Below are positions 10,886 through 19,152 of a stretch of 64,000 nucleotides of DNA, in pieces. The notes beneath the pieces are model-generated. The model ran no database searches. It was given only the letters and a program-made list of their open reading frames with translations, and was not told the origin of the DNA. Location of the stretch: contig CANRIR010000006.1 in NCBI GenBank assembly GCA_947630735.1, positions 1-64,000 of the forward strand. Direction: 5' to 3'. The position numbers and the translations under genes were made by a program. Position 1 is the stretch's first letter; each line of letters begins with the position of its first letter. This DNA comes from an uncultured Marvinbryantia sp. (GTDB taxonomy: Bacteria; Bacillota; Clostridia; Lachnospirales; Lachnospiraceae).

Positions 10886-10957
10886 AAATCTGTGTGAAAA
10901 GAATTTTGCGCACAGCGCAGATCCGGCTACATACAGACAGAAAAAGGGGGATATCAG

Positions 10958-11938
10958 ATGAACGTTTCGGATATCGGGATCGATCTGGGGACAGCCAGTA
11001 TATTGATCTATGTGAGGGGAAAAGGAATCGTTTTAAAAGAGCCGTCTGTGGCGGCGTTCGACCGTGATGCGAACAAGATCAAGGCCATCGGCGAGGAGGC
11101 GCGCATGATGCTGAACCGCAGCACGGGAAATATCGTGGCTATCCGGCCGCTCAAAAACGGGATCATTTCGGATTATGCCGTCACGGAACAGATGCTCAAA
11201 TATTTTATACAGAAAGCCAGCGGGAAATTATCGTTCAAGAAGCCGCGCATCAGCATCAATCTGCCGGGCACGGTCACGGAGGTGGAGCGAAAGGCGATCG
11301 AGGACGCTACATATCAGGCGGGGGCCCGGGAAGTGACGCTGGTGCCGGAGCCCATCGCCGCAGCCATCGGCGCCGAGATCGACATTTCCAAGCCCTGCGG
11401 CAAAATGATCGTGGATATCGGGGCGGGAACCTGCAGCGCGGCCATTCTCTCCCTGGACGGGGTGGTGGTGGAAATGACCATTAAAACGGCGGGGGATGAG
11501 TTTGACGACGCGATCATCCGCTATGCGCACGCGAATCACGGGCTGATCATCGGGGAACGCCTGGCAGAGGATATCAAGATCCACGTGGGGACGGTGATGG
11601 AGCGTTCCCAGAAAAAATTGATGGAAGTAAAAGGGCGGGACCTTCAGACCGGACTGCCCAAGACGGTGCGCATCAGCTCGGAGGAGATCCGGGAGGCGCT
11701 GAAAGATCCCATCGCGCAGGTGATGGACACCATACACAGCGTGCTGGAGAAGACGCCGCCGGAGCTGGCAGCCGACATTATGGAGCGCGGCATTGTCCTT
11801 ACGGGAGGGAGCTCCCTGCTGGATGGAATGGAAGAACTGATCGAGGAGAAGACAGGCATCAATACCGTGACGGCGGAAAATCCCATTGCGGCGGTCGCCA
11901 TCGGGGTGGGACGCTATCTGGAGACCGTGTCCGCCTAG
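10958..11938 (+). CDS. mreB: Rod-shape-determining protein, MreB/Mbl family
   Basis: 326 residues, ATG 10958 after aaaaggggga. MreB proteins are bacterial actins that form membrane-attached filaments and guide lateral wall synthesis. Seen: phosphate-1 loop DIGIDLGTASILIYVRGKG, the SINLPGTVTEVERKAIEDA segment, LVPEPIAAAIGAEIDISKPCGKMIVDIGAGTC (phosphate-2 region) and the GIVLTGGSSLLDGMEELI adenosine motif near the C-terminus. No mreC or mreD follows, so it may be a stand-alone Mbl/MreBH-type paralogue rather than the classical mreBCD copy. Confidence 0.92.
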   Translation: MNVSDIGIDLGTASILIYVRGKGIVLKEPSVAAFDRDANKIKAIGEEARMMLNRSTGNIVAIRPLKNGIISDYAVTEQMLKYFIQKASGKLSFKKPRISINLPGTVTEVERKAIEDATYQAGAREVTLVPEPIAAAIGAEIDISKPCGKMIVDIGAGTCSAAILSLDGVVVEMTIKTAGDEFDDAIIRYAHANHGLIIGERLAEDIKIHVGTVMERSQKKLMEVKGRDLQTGLPKTVRISSEEIREALKDPIAQVMDTIHSVLEKTPPELAADIMERGIVLTGGSSLLDGMEELIEEKTGINTVTAENPIAAVAIGVGRYLETVSA

Positions 11939-12052
11939 CGCCAGAGAGCGATCTCAAAAGGAGAACGCTTCTTCGGCCGGCTGCAGGGACAGGCAGCCGG
12001 GCGGCAAAAAACGCGGGAGCTGTGCGGTCACGCGGGATGCGGCGGATAAACA

Positions 12053-14317
12053 ATGGAAAAAATAACGGGATATGTGGATCATATCATTTTTCGCAATGAG
12101 GATAACGGCTATACCGTGCTGGAGCTGATCAGCGGCGGCAGGGAGATCACCTGCGTGGGGACCATGCAGTATATCAGTGAGGGCGAGGCTCTGGAAGCGG
12201 AGGGCTCCTACACGGAGCACAGCACCTATGGGCGCCAGTTTCAGATCTCTTCCTATACGTTTAAGACACCGGAGGACGAGATCTCCATCGAGCGCTATCT
12301 GGGCTCGGGCGCGGTAAAAGGGATCGGCATGGCGCTGGCGGCGAGGATCGTGCGCCGTTTCGGAAAGGACACGTTCCGCATCATTGAGGAGGAGCCGGAG
12401 CGGCTGGCGGAGATCAAAGGGATCAGTCAGCGCAAAGCGCAGGAGATCGCCGAGCAGATGGCGGAAAAGCGCGACCTGCGAAAGGCCATGCTGTTTTTGC
12501 AGCAGTATGGGATCTCCACGGCACTCTCCATTAAGATATACAACACATACGGGCCGGCGCTTTACCAGATCGTGCGGGAGAATCCCTATAAGCTGGCGGA
12601 TGATATCACCGGCGTGGGTTTCCGCATCGCGGATGAGATCGCCGCGAGAGTCGGCATCCTGACGGATTCGGATTTCCGCATCCGCAGCGGAGTGCTCTAT
12701 ATCCTTGCACAGGCAATGGCGGAGGGCCATGTGTTCCTGCCTTTGACGGAACTGACGGCAAGAGCCGGGGAACTTCTCGGGACAGACCCGGAGCGCGCGG
12801 AGGCGCAGCTTGCGGAGCTGGCTGTCGAGCGCAGGATCGTGATCAAAGAGATCCCGGCGCAGAACGATGAGCCGGCGGACGCCGCTTTGGAAAAGGAAGA
12901 CGGCAAAACGCCGGGGATCTACCTTGCGTCCAATTATTATATGGAGCTGAATACGGCAAAGATGCTGCACGATCTGAACCTGTCGGCACAGATATCTCCC
13001 GGGGTGATACAGCAGCGGCTGGATCAGATCGAGGAGGAGACGGGGACGAAGCTGGAAGAACTGCAGCGTGTGGCCGTGATGGAGGCTGTTGCGAACGGGC
13101 TTTTGGTGATCACCGGGGGGCCGGGCACCGGGAAGACGACCACCATCAATGCGCTGATCCGCTATTTTGAGGCGGAGGGGCTGGAGATCCTTTTGGCCGC
13201 GCCCACGGGGAGAGCGGCGAAGCGCATGACGGAGGCGACCGGATGCGCCGCGCAGACCATCCACCGTCTGCTGGAAGTGTCCGGCGCGCCGGAGGAGACC
13301 GGTGCGCGCACGCATTTTGAGCGCAATATGCAGAATCCGCTGGAGGCGGATGTGATCATTATAGACGAGATGTCCATGGTGGACATTTTTCTCATGCACG
13401 CGCTGCTCTGCGCGGTCACGCCGGGCACCCGCCTGATCATGGTGGGGGACGTCAACCAGCTGCCGTCCGTAGGCCCGGGCTGTGTGCTGAAGGATATCAT
13501 AGGATCCGGAAGATTTCCGGTGGTGCGCCTGACAAAGATCTTCCGCCAGGCCAGTGAGAGTGACATTGTGGTGAATGCGCATAAGATCAACCGGGGAGAG
13601 CATGTGGTGCTGGACAACAAGAGCAGAGATTTTTTCTTTCTGCAGCGGGATGATGCCAATGTGATCATCCGCGTGATCCTAACCCTTGTGCAGCAGAAAC
13701 TGCCCCGGTACGTGGAGGCTTCGCCCTATGAGATCCAGGTGCTGACTCCCATGCGGAAGGGTCTGCTGGGCGTGGAGCGGCTGAACGGGATCCTGCAGCA
13801 GTTTTTGAACCCGCCCGCGGCGGATAAACAGGAAAAAGAATACGCGGGAGGCATTTTCCGCGAGGGCGATAAAGTGATGCAGATCAAAAATAATTATCAG
13901 GCGGAATGGGAAGTGCGCGGAAGACACGGCATCGCGGTGGAACGGGGTGCGGGCGTGTTCAACGGGGACATGGGGATCGTGCGGCAGATCAACCCGTTTG
14001 CGGAACTGATGACGGTGGAGTTTGACGAAAACCGGTATGTGGACTATACGTTTAAACAGCTGGATGAGCTGGAACTCGCCTACGCCATTACGATCCATAA
14101 GTCCCAGGGAAGCGAATATCCCGCGGTGGTGATGCCTTTGCTGGCAGGACCGAAGATGCTCATGACGCGAAATCTGCTGTACACGGCGGTGACGAGGGCA
14201 AAAAGATGTGTGACGATCGTGGGTTCCGCCCAGGTGTTCGGGCAGATGATCGACAACCGGTATGAGCAGAAGCGATATTCTGCGCTCGGGGAAAGGATAA
14301 GGGAGTGGAACATTTAG
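12053..14317 (+). CDS. recD2: ATP-dependent helicase RecD2 (SF1B)
   Basis: 754 residues. RecD2 is a 5'-3' DNA helicase of bacteria without RecBC, linked to repair and replication-fork maintenance. Domains: N-terminal OB-like segment (ITGYVDHIIFRNEDNGYTVLEL), helix-hairpin-helix region (KGIGMALAARIVRRFG, ..LAEIKGISQRKAQEIAEQM), Walker A GGPGTGKTTTINALI near residue 355, Walker B IIIDEMSMVD, GDVNQLPSVGPG, LTKIFRQA, and the C-terminal AITIHKSQGSEYP motif. The ribosome site is weak at ATG 12053. Its last 13 bases overlap comF, implying coupling. Confidence 0.95.
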   Translation: MEKITGYVDHIIFRNEDNGYTVLELISGGREITCVGTMQYISEGEALEAEGSYTEHSTYGRQFQISSYTFKTPEDEISIERYLGSGAVKGIGMALAARIVRRFGKDTFRIIEEEPERLAEIKGISQRKAQEIAEQMAEKRDLRKAMLFLQQYGISTALSIKIYNTYGPALYQIVRENPYKLADDITGVGFRIADEIAARVGILTDSDFRIRSGVLYILAQAMAEGHVFLPLTELTARAGELLGTDPERAEAQLAELAVERRIVIKEIPAQNDEPADAALEKEDGKTPGIYLASNYYMELNTAKMLHDLNLSAQISPGVIQQRLDQIEEETGTKLEELQRVAVMEAVANGLLVITGGPGTGKTTTINALIRYFEAEGLEILLAAPTGRAAKRMTEATGCAAQTIHRLLEVSGAPEETGARTHFERNMQNPLEADVIIIDEMSMVDIFLMHALLCAVTPGTRLIMVGDVNQLPSVGPGCVLKDIIGSGRFPVVRLTKIFRQASESDIVVNAHKINRGEHVVLDNKSRDFFFLQRDDANVIIRVILTLVQQKLPRYVEASPYEIQVLTPMRKGLLGVERLNGILQQFLNPPAADKQEKEYAGGIFREGDKVMQIKNNYQAEWEVRGRHGIAVERGAGVFNGDMGIVRQINPFAELMTVEFDENRYVDYTFKQLDELELAYAITIHKSQGSEYPAVVMPLLAGPKMLMTRNLLYTAVTRAKRCVTIVGSAQVFGQMIDNRYEQKRYSALGERIREWNI

Positions 14318-15027
14318 GAAGGAGATTGCTGGACCTTCTGTTTCCGCCCAGGTGCCCTCTGTGCGGAAAGATAGCGGACGGGGTCTGTGAAGAGTGCCAA
14401 AGGCGGCTCCCCTATGTGCGGCAGCCCATGTGCTTTCACTGCGGGAGGCCCCTGCAAAATGAGGAAGAAGAATACTGCGCGTCCTGCCGGAAGAGAGAGT
14501 CTGACTGGACGGAGGGAAGGGCGCTCTACACCTATACCGGTCCCATCCGCAGTTCTCTTCACGCGGTAAAATACCAGAACAGGAGAGAGTATCTGGATTT
14601 TTTTGCCAGAGATATGGCGGAGCACCTCGGCAGGGACATCCGACGCTGGCGCCCGCAGGCCATTGTCCCGGTTCCCATGCATCCTTCGGCAAAGCGCAGA
14701 AGGGGCTACAATCAGGCGGAGATCCTGGCAAAGCGTCTGTCCGGGGAGCTGCATATCCCGGTGTGCGCCGCTCTGCGGAAGGTAAAAAAGACAGCTGACC
14801 AGAAGGAACTGGATCACCGGGCCCGGCGGCAGAATCTGAAGGGGGCGTTTGCGGCGGATCCTAAATATTTTTGCGGGGAAGACGGGCTTATCGGGAAGCG
14901 CATCCTCCTGGTGGACGATGTCTACACAACGGGCAGCACGGTGCAGGAGGCGGCGGGGACCCTGGCACGCGCAGGGGCGGCTGAGATCTATTTCGCGGTG
15001 CTGTGCACAGTGCCGGAAAACATGTAG
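14305..15027 (+). CDS. comF: ComF family phosphoribosyltransferase-like protein
   Basis: 240 residues from GTG 14305, overlapping recD2. ComF proteins take part in DNA uptake and single-strand processing in competent bacteria, and are also found where competence is unproven. The N-terminus carries a double zinc-ribbon (CPLCGKIADGVCEEC, CFHCGRPL, YCASC). The middle has VPVPMHPSAKRRRGYNQAE and the C-terminus the phosphoribosyltransferase loop ILLVDDVYTTGSTVQEA (about 195-211). Pairing with recD2 suggests a DNA-processing role. Confidence 0.93.
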   Translation: MEHLGRRLLDLLFPPRCPLCGKIADGVCEECQRRLPYVRQPMCFHCGRPLQNEEEEYCASCRKRESDWTEGRALYTYTGPIRSSLHAVKYQNRREYLDFFARDMAEHLGRDIRRWRPQAIVPVPMHPSAKRRRGYNQAEILAKRLSGELHIPVCAALRKVKKTADQKELDHRARRQNLKGAFAADPKYFCGEDGLIGKRILLVDDVYTTGSTVQEAAGTLARAGAAEIYFAVLCTVPENM

Positions 15028-15045
15028 ATCACAACAGTATATGGG

Positions 15046-15074
15046 TTTTCAAAACAGGTATTTTGTGCTATGAT
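15046..15074 (+). promoter_or_regulatory. Likely promoter of the cdaA operon
   Basis: -35 TTTTCA (15046-15051), 17-base spacer, -10 TATGAT (15069-15074), 24 bases before the ATG at 15098. Confidence 0.45.
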
Positions 15075-15097
15075 GGGAATGGGGACAGGAGTATAAA

Positions 15098-15526
15098 ATG
15101 TTGGATGAAAAACGTATCTATCTGATGACGCAGCTGGCGCTTTTTGAGGAGCACCACAAAGACCAGCTGGACGGGGTCAGCACGTATTTCCGCGGCGATT
15201 ACATCGGGAGACATATGATAAAAAACGGCCTCCGCATTACATTGGCGTATCTGCTGGTGCTGGCGGGATGGGGGCTGTACCATGCGGAAACTTTGATCGT
15301 GGATATCACGAAGATCGATGTGATGGCTCTCGGAGCCAGGATTTTGTTTTTCTATGCCGTCAGTATGTGTGTGTGCCTGGTGCTTACCTATGCGATACAG
15401 ACCGTCCGCTATTCCAGGGCGGAGCGGGACCTGTACGAATACCGGGAGCTGCTGGAACAGCTGGAGCACGCGTACCGGCAGGAGGATGTCCGCAGGATGA
15501 ATGCCCGCAGGAGGGGAAATGAATGA
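15098..15526 (+). CDS. Small membrane protein with cytoplasmic helical tail
   Basis: 142 residues, ATG 15098 after acaggagt. Two membrane segments, about 49-66 (ITLAYLLVLAGWGLYH) and 80-102 (ARILFFYAVSMCVCLVLTYAI), then a charged helix with heptad character (ERDLYEYRELLEQLEHAYRQEDVRRMNARRR). I do not recognise a named family. Its stop overlaps the next start as ATGA (15523-15526), placing it as first gene of the cdaA-containing run. Confidence 0.75.
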   Translation: MLDEKRIYLMTQLALFEEHHKDQLDGVSTYFRGDYIGRHMIKNGLRITLAYLLVLAGWGLYHAETLIVDITKIDVMALGARILFFYAVSMCVCLVLTYAIQTVRYSRAERDLYEYRELLEQLEHAYRQEDVRRMNARRRGNE

Positions 15527-16455
15527 AACAATTGCTTGCCGTCAGAGATTCCTTAAGCAGATTTTACGGGAAATATGATACGCCCGTCAGGCTGTTTCTC
15601 AAGTTTGCGGCAGCATTTGTCACGTTCCTGTCCATCTGTGCGGCGCTGAGCCAGGCGAACGCGGCGGATCATCCGCTCATCCTGCTGGGCCTTGCGGCGG
15701 CATGCGCGTTTTTGCCGTCCAATGCAGTGATCCTTGCCGGGGCGGCGCTTATCCTGATATACTTTTACGGGATATCCCTGGAGGCGGCCGTTGTGGGCGG
15801 CGGCATCCTGGTGGTCGCCCTGCTCCTGTATTTCAGCATGGCGCCCAGGTCGGCCTGGCCGCTGGTGTTTACAGCTCTGGCGCTCGGGGTGGATATGGGC
15901 TGCGTGCCGGCGGTGCTGTTTGGGCTGGTGGGAGGCCCGCTTCAGGCGATGGGGGCTGCCTTTGGGGCCCTGATCTATTATCTGACGGATATCGCAAAGC
16001 AGTATGGAGGGAGTCTGCAGGCCACCGCCACGGAGCCGATGGAGGCTATGCTGCAGAAAATGGCGGAGCTGATACAGGCCGTGATCTCCCATCGGGAGAT
16101 GCCGGTCATGATGGCCGCGCTGGCGGCTGCGCTGGTGACGGTATATCTTCTGCGCGGCCTTGCGGTAAAATATGCCTGGATAATGGCAGCGGCGGCCGGC
16201 TGTGCGGTATACGCGGCCGTGCGGGTGTGCGGCCTGCTCTTGATGCGGGCGGAACTGCGGCCGGTCCCGCTCGCGGCGGAGATCGCTGTGTCGCTGGCTG
16301 CGGCCTGGCTGGCGCAGACCATGCTGTTCTGTCTGGATTATAAAAAAACGGAAAGCGTCCGGTTTGAGGACGATGAATATTACTATTATGTGAAAGCTGT
16401 GCCGAAGAAAAAAATATGCAGAAAGAAGAGAAAGCGCAGGGCGGAAGGGAGATAG
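15523..16455 (+). CDS. Polytopic membrane protein upstream of cdaA, function unknown
   Basis: 310 residues with roughly seven to eight hydrophobic segments from about residue 24 to 272, Gly/Ala-rich. A short cytoplasmic tail follows with an acidic, tyrosine-rich stretch (FEDDEYYYYVKAVPKKK) and then a basic end (RKKRKRR). Its TAG stop is two bases before the GTG of cdaA, so the two are almost certainly co-translated. I cannot name the family; possible roles include an osmolyte or ion channel-like partner of the diadenylate cyclase, which is only inference from position. Confidence 0.75.
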   Translation: MKQLLAVRDSLSRFYGKYDTPVRLFLKFAAAFVTFLSICAALSQANAADHPLILLGLAAACAFLPSNAVILAGAALILIYFYGISLEAAVVGGGILVVALLLYFSMAPRSAWPLVFTALALGVDMGCVPAVLFGLVGGPLQAMGAAFGALIYYLTDIAKQYGGSLQATATEPMEAMLQKMAELIQAVISHREMPVMMAALAAALVTVYLLRGLAVKYAWIMAAAAGCAVYAAVRVCGLLLMRAELRPVPLAAEIAVSLAAAWLAQTMLFCLDYKKTESVRFEDDEYYYYVKAVPKKKICRKKRKRRAEGR

Positions 16456-16457
16456 AA

Positions 16458-17366
16458 GTGGATACGGTCAGACTGTGGATCAGCAATCATCTGCCATGGC
16501 TGAAGATGCCGGCAATCACAATTGAATATACGGATATCATAGAGATCATCATTCTGTCTTTCCTGGTATACAGTGTGCTTGTATGGATCAAGAGGAGCAG
16601 AGCATGGACGCTGCTCAAGGGAATGCTCCTGGTGGGCTTTTTCATTGCGGTCATTTATCTGCTGGATATGGACACGCTCACCTTTATCATCAGCCGTGGA
16701 CTGAACCTGATCTTTATCGCCGCCATTATCATTTTCCAGCCGGAGCTGAGAAGAGTGCTGGAGCAGCTGGGGGAGACGGAGCTGATCTCCAACATTCTCC
16801 CGACCAGCGGGGCGAAAGAGTTTGAGCAGCGGTTCAGCGACCACACATTAGATGAGATCGTGCGCGCGACGCTGGCTATGGCGGAAGTGAAAACGGGTGC
16901 TCTGATGGTGCTGGAGCAGAACGAATCCTTAGGGAGCTATGAGCGGACGGGGATCACGCTGGACGCGGTGGTGTCCAGCCAGCTTCTGATCAATATTTTT
17001 GAGCACAATACGCCGCTGCACGACGGGGCGGTGCTGATCCGCGGCGACAAGGTGGTGTCGGCCACCTGTTATCTGCCGCTCTCGGACAACCAGACCCTGG
17101 GAAAAGACCTGGGCACCAGGCACCGGGCTGCGGTTGGCATCAGTGAGGCAACGGACTCCCTGACGATCGTGGTCTCGGAGGAAACCGGGAAGATCTCGAT
17201 CGCGCGCAAGGGGGTACTTACCAGAAACGTGTCGGAGGAGGCGCTGCGCGTGCATCTGAAAAATGCGCAGAATAAGGTGGTGTCAGTCCGGAAACGCATC
17301 GGCGGCAGGAAGCTGTTTTTCGGAAATAAAGAAAAGACAGAGTCCGGGAAAGGAACTGTGGAATGA
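16458..17366 (+). CDS. cdaA: Diadenylate cyclase CdaA
   Basis: 302 residues from GTG 16458, preferred because ggaaggga precedes it and the upstream gene ends two bases before; an in-frame ATG exists at 16416. CdaA makes cyclic di-AMP from two ATP and controls potassium, osmolyte and wall homeostasis. Three N-terminal membrane helices (IIEIIILSFLVYSVLVWI, LLKGMLLVGFFIAVIYLL, LTFIISRGLNLIFIAAIIIF) precede the DAC domain with its hallmark motifs NTPLHDGAVLI (DGA) and LGTRHRAAVGI (RHR). It overlaps cdaR as ATGA. Confidence 0.96.
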   Translation: MDTVRLWISNHLPWLKMPAITIEYTDIIEIIILSFLVYSVLVWIKRSRAWTLLKGMLLVGFFIAVIYLLDMDTLTFIISRGLNLIFIAAIIIFQPELRRVLEQLGETELISNILPTSGAKEFEQRFSDHTLDEIVRATLAMAEVKTGALMVLEQNESLGSYERTGITLDAVVSSQLLINIFEHNTPLHDGAVLIRGDKVVSATCYLPLSDNQTLGKDLGTRHRAAVGISEATDSLTIVVSEETGKISIARKGVLTRNVSEEALRVHLKNAQNKVVSVRKRIGGRKLFFGNKEKTESGKGTVE

Positions 17367-18700
17367 AGCACAAACTGACATATAAATTGACGCACAATCT
17401 TGGGCTGAAACTGATCTCCGTCCTGATCGCGTGCCTGATCTGGCTGATCGTGGCGGACAGCAATGATCCGGAGGATACACAGCTCTACCGGGGGATCCCG
17501 GTAACGATCGTCAATCAGGATACCATTACAAATGCGAATAAGACGTTCACCGTGGTGGACGGGACCGACCGCATCAATGTCTATGTGACGGCACGGCGTT
17601 CCGTGAGATCCCGTCTGTCCAGCAGCTCCAGCTTCACCGTGCGGGCGGATATGGAAAACTACAATGAGGCGATCGGCTCGGTTCCGCTGGAGGTATATTG
17701 TTCTGACCCGGCGGTCACCTCGGAGGACATGCGGATCCAGCCCGCGTCCCTGAAGATCAATATGGAGGACAAGATTGAGGAGAGCTTCGGGATCGTGGCC
17801 ACCGTGACCGGGAAGACGGCCAGAGGATATGAGCTCGGCAGGGCAGTGCTGCTTACGGGAGATACGATCCGGGTCGCGGGGCCCCAGTCTCTGATCCGCA
17901 TCATCGGAAAGGTGACGGTCCCGGTGGACGTTTCCTCCAAGAGCGACGATATCACGCAGACCTACGCGATCCGCATCGAGGATAAGAACGGCGCTGCCTT
18001 TACAGAAGGGCAGATGGCGCAGCTGGAGCTGAAAAACGCGGACGGGGTGCTCATTCAGGATAACCGCGCTGAAGTGGCGGTGGAGATCTGGCAGGTTTAC
18101 AGCGATATCGCGCTGGAAGCGCTTGTGACCGGACAGCCGAAGGAAGGGTATAAAGTCACAGAGATCGCGCTGTCTCCCAGGACGGTCAATCTGACGGCAA
18201 CCGACAAGGCGATCCAGGAGATCGGCAGAAAACTGACGCTCGCGGATACGTTTGACATTTCGGGTGCGTCGGAAAACAAGGAATTTGTGGTGGATCTGAA
18301 CGATACGCTGCAGCAGTACGGGGATGTCCGTCTGGAGGCGGATGTTTCCTCCGCCGTGACGGTGACGGTGCGGGTGGATGTGGTAGGCAGCAGGACGATA
18401 GATCTTCCGGTCTCCGAACTGGTCCTGGAAAATGCGCCGGCGGGCAAGAATTTTATCTTCTCGCCCACAGATAAGCTGTCCGTGAACATCCGCTCCACGG
18501 ACGAGCGCCTGGGAAAGATCAGCTATGAGGATATTCAGGCAAAGATAGATATGTCTAAATGCACAGACAATGGAAGCTACACCCTTCCGGTAGATATTGT
18601 CCTTCCGGCGGATTGTGAGCTTGGCAGCAAGGTCTCCATTGTGGTAAATGTGGACGACGAGGAGCAGGAAGCGGAGGTTGAGCTTCCCACGGAGGAATAG
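17363..18700 (+). CDS. cdaR: CdaR-like YbbR-domain regulator of CdaA
   Basis: 445 residues, ATG 17363 overlapping the cdaA stop. CdaR proteins are single-span membrane proteins whose extracellular YbbR domains modulate CdaA. The N-terminus has one membrane helix (LGLKLISVLIACLIWLIVAD, about 13-32). Four YbbR-like repeats follow, recognisable by alternating patterns such as GIPVTIVNQDTI, DIALEALVTGQPKEGYKV..SPRTVNLTA and PVSELVLENAPAGKNF. The C-terminus is acidic (DDEEQEAEVELPTEE). The usual third gene, glmM, does not follow. Confidence 0.94.
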   Translation: MKHKLTYKLTHNLGLKLISVLIACLIWLIVADSNDPEDTQLYRGIPVTIVNQDTITNANKTFTVVDGTDRINVYVTARRSVRSRLSSSSSFTVRADMENYNEAIGSVPLEVYCSDPAVTSEDMRIQPASLKINMEDKIEESFGIVATVTGKTARGYELGRAVLLTGDTIRVAGPQSLIRIIGKVTVPVDVSSKSDDITQTYAIRIEDKNGAAFTEGQMAQLELKNADGVLIQDNRAEVAVEIWQVYSDIALEALVTGQPKEGYKVTEIALSPRTVNLTATDKAIQEIGRKLTLADTFDISGASENKEFVVDLNDTLQQYGDVRLEADVSSAVTVTVRVDVVGSRTIDLPVSELVLENAPAGKNFIFSPTDKLSVNIRSTDERLGKISYEDIQAKIDMSKCTDNGSYTLPVDIVLPADCELGSKVSIVVNVDDEEQEAEVELPTEE

Positions 18701-18703
18701 CCT

Positions 18704-18967
18704 ATGGTAAGTCAGACATTTGTGATCCGAAATAATGCGGGCCTGCATCTGAAGCCCGCGGCGATGCTCTGCACAGAAGCCATCAAATATAAATCGTCCA
18801 TCACGCTGTCTTTCGGAAATACCGTTACCAACGCCAAGAGTGTGCTGAACGTGCTGAGCGCCTGTGTGAAGTGCAATGATTCCATTACGCTGACCTGTGA
18901 GGGGGAGGATGAGCAGGAGGCGCTGGAAGGCCTGTCAAAGGTGGTAGAGAGCGGACTGGGAGAGTAA
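18704..18967 (+). CDS. HPr family phosphocarrier protein with altered active site
   Basis: 87 residues, full HPr length, ATG 18704 after cggagga. HPr accepts phosphate from enzyme I on His15 and passes it to sugar permeases; in Firmicutes HprK also phosphorylates Ser46. Here GLHLKPAA gives His15 but Leu16 and Lys17 replace the usual Ala16 and Arg17. Ser46 is kept in NAKSVLNVLS. Retaining His separates it from Crh, which has Gln15. It directly follows cdaR with a 3-base gap, so it is probably expressed with the cyclic di-AMP genes. It could be a regulatory HPr rather than the main PTS carrier. Confidence 0.88.
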   Translation: MVSQTFVIRNNAGLHLKPAAMLCTEAIKYKSSITLSFGNTVTNAKSVLNVLSACVKCNDSITLTCEGEDEQEALEGLSKVVESGLGE

Positions 18968-19043
18968 GGACGCGACCGCGCGGATCCGGGCACGATCCGG
19001 GCGCGTGTGATAGGACACAGAAGATAAGATGGAAAGTAAGACG

Positions 19044-19094
19044 AAAAAGGGATGCCGCAAAAATCCAACACAGGACTTTTCGCGGCATCCCTTT
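19044..19094. terminator. Bidirectional terminator between the HPr gene and the L,D-transpeptidase gene
   Basis: 14-base perfect stem (19044-19057 with 19081-19094), A-run on one side and T-run on the other, so it can end transcription from both converging genes. Confidence 0.85.
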
Positions 19095-19152
19095 TCTATA
19101 CAATGCTGACTTCGGATCCTGATTTCAGATAAAACCAAACTCCGGATAAGTG

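Noticed and set aside
18983..19003. Short direct repeat gatccgggc near the HPr stop
   Set aside because: Two 9-base copies in GC-rich DNA can arise by chance and have no supporting context.
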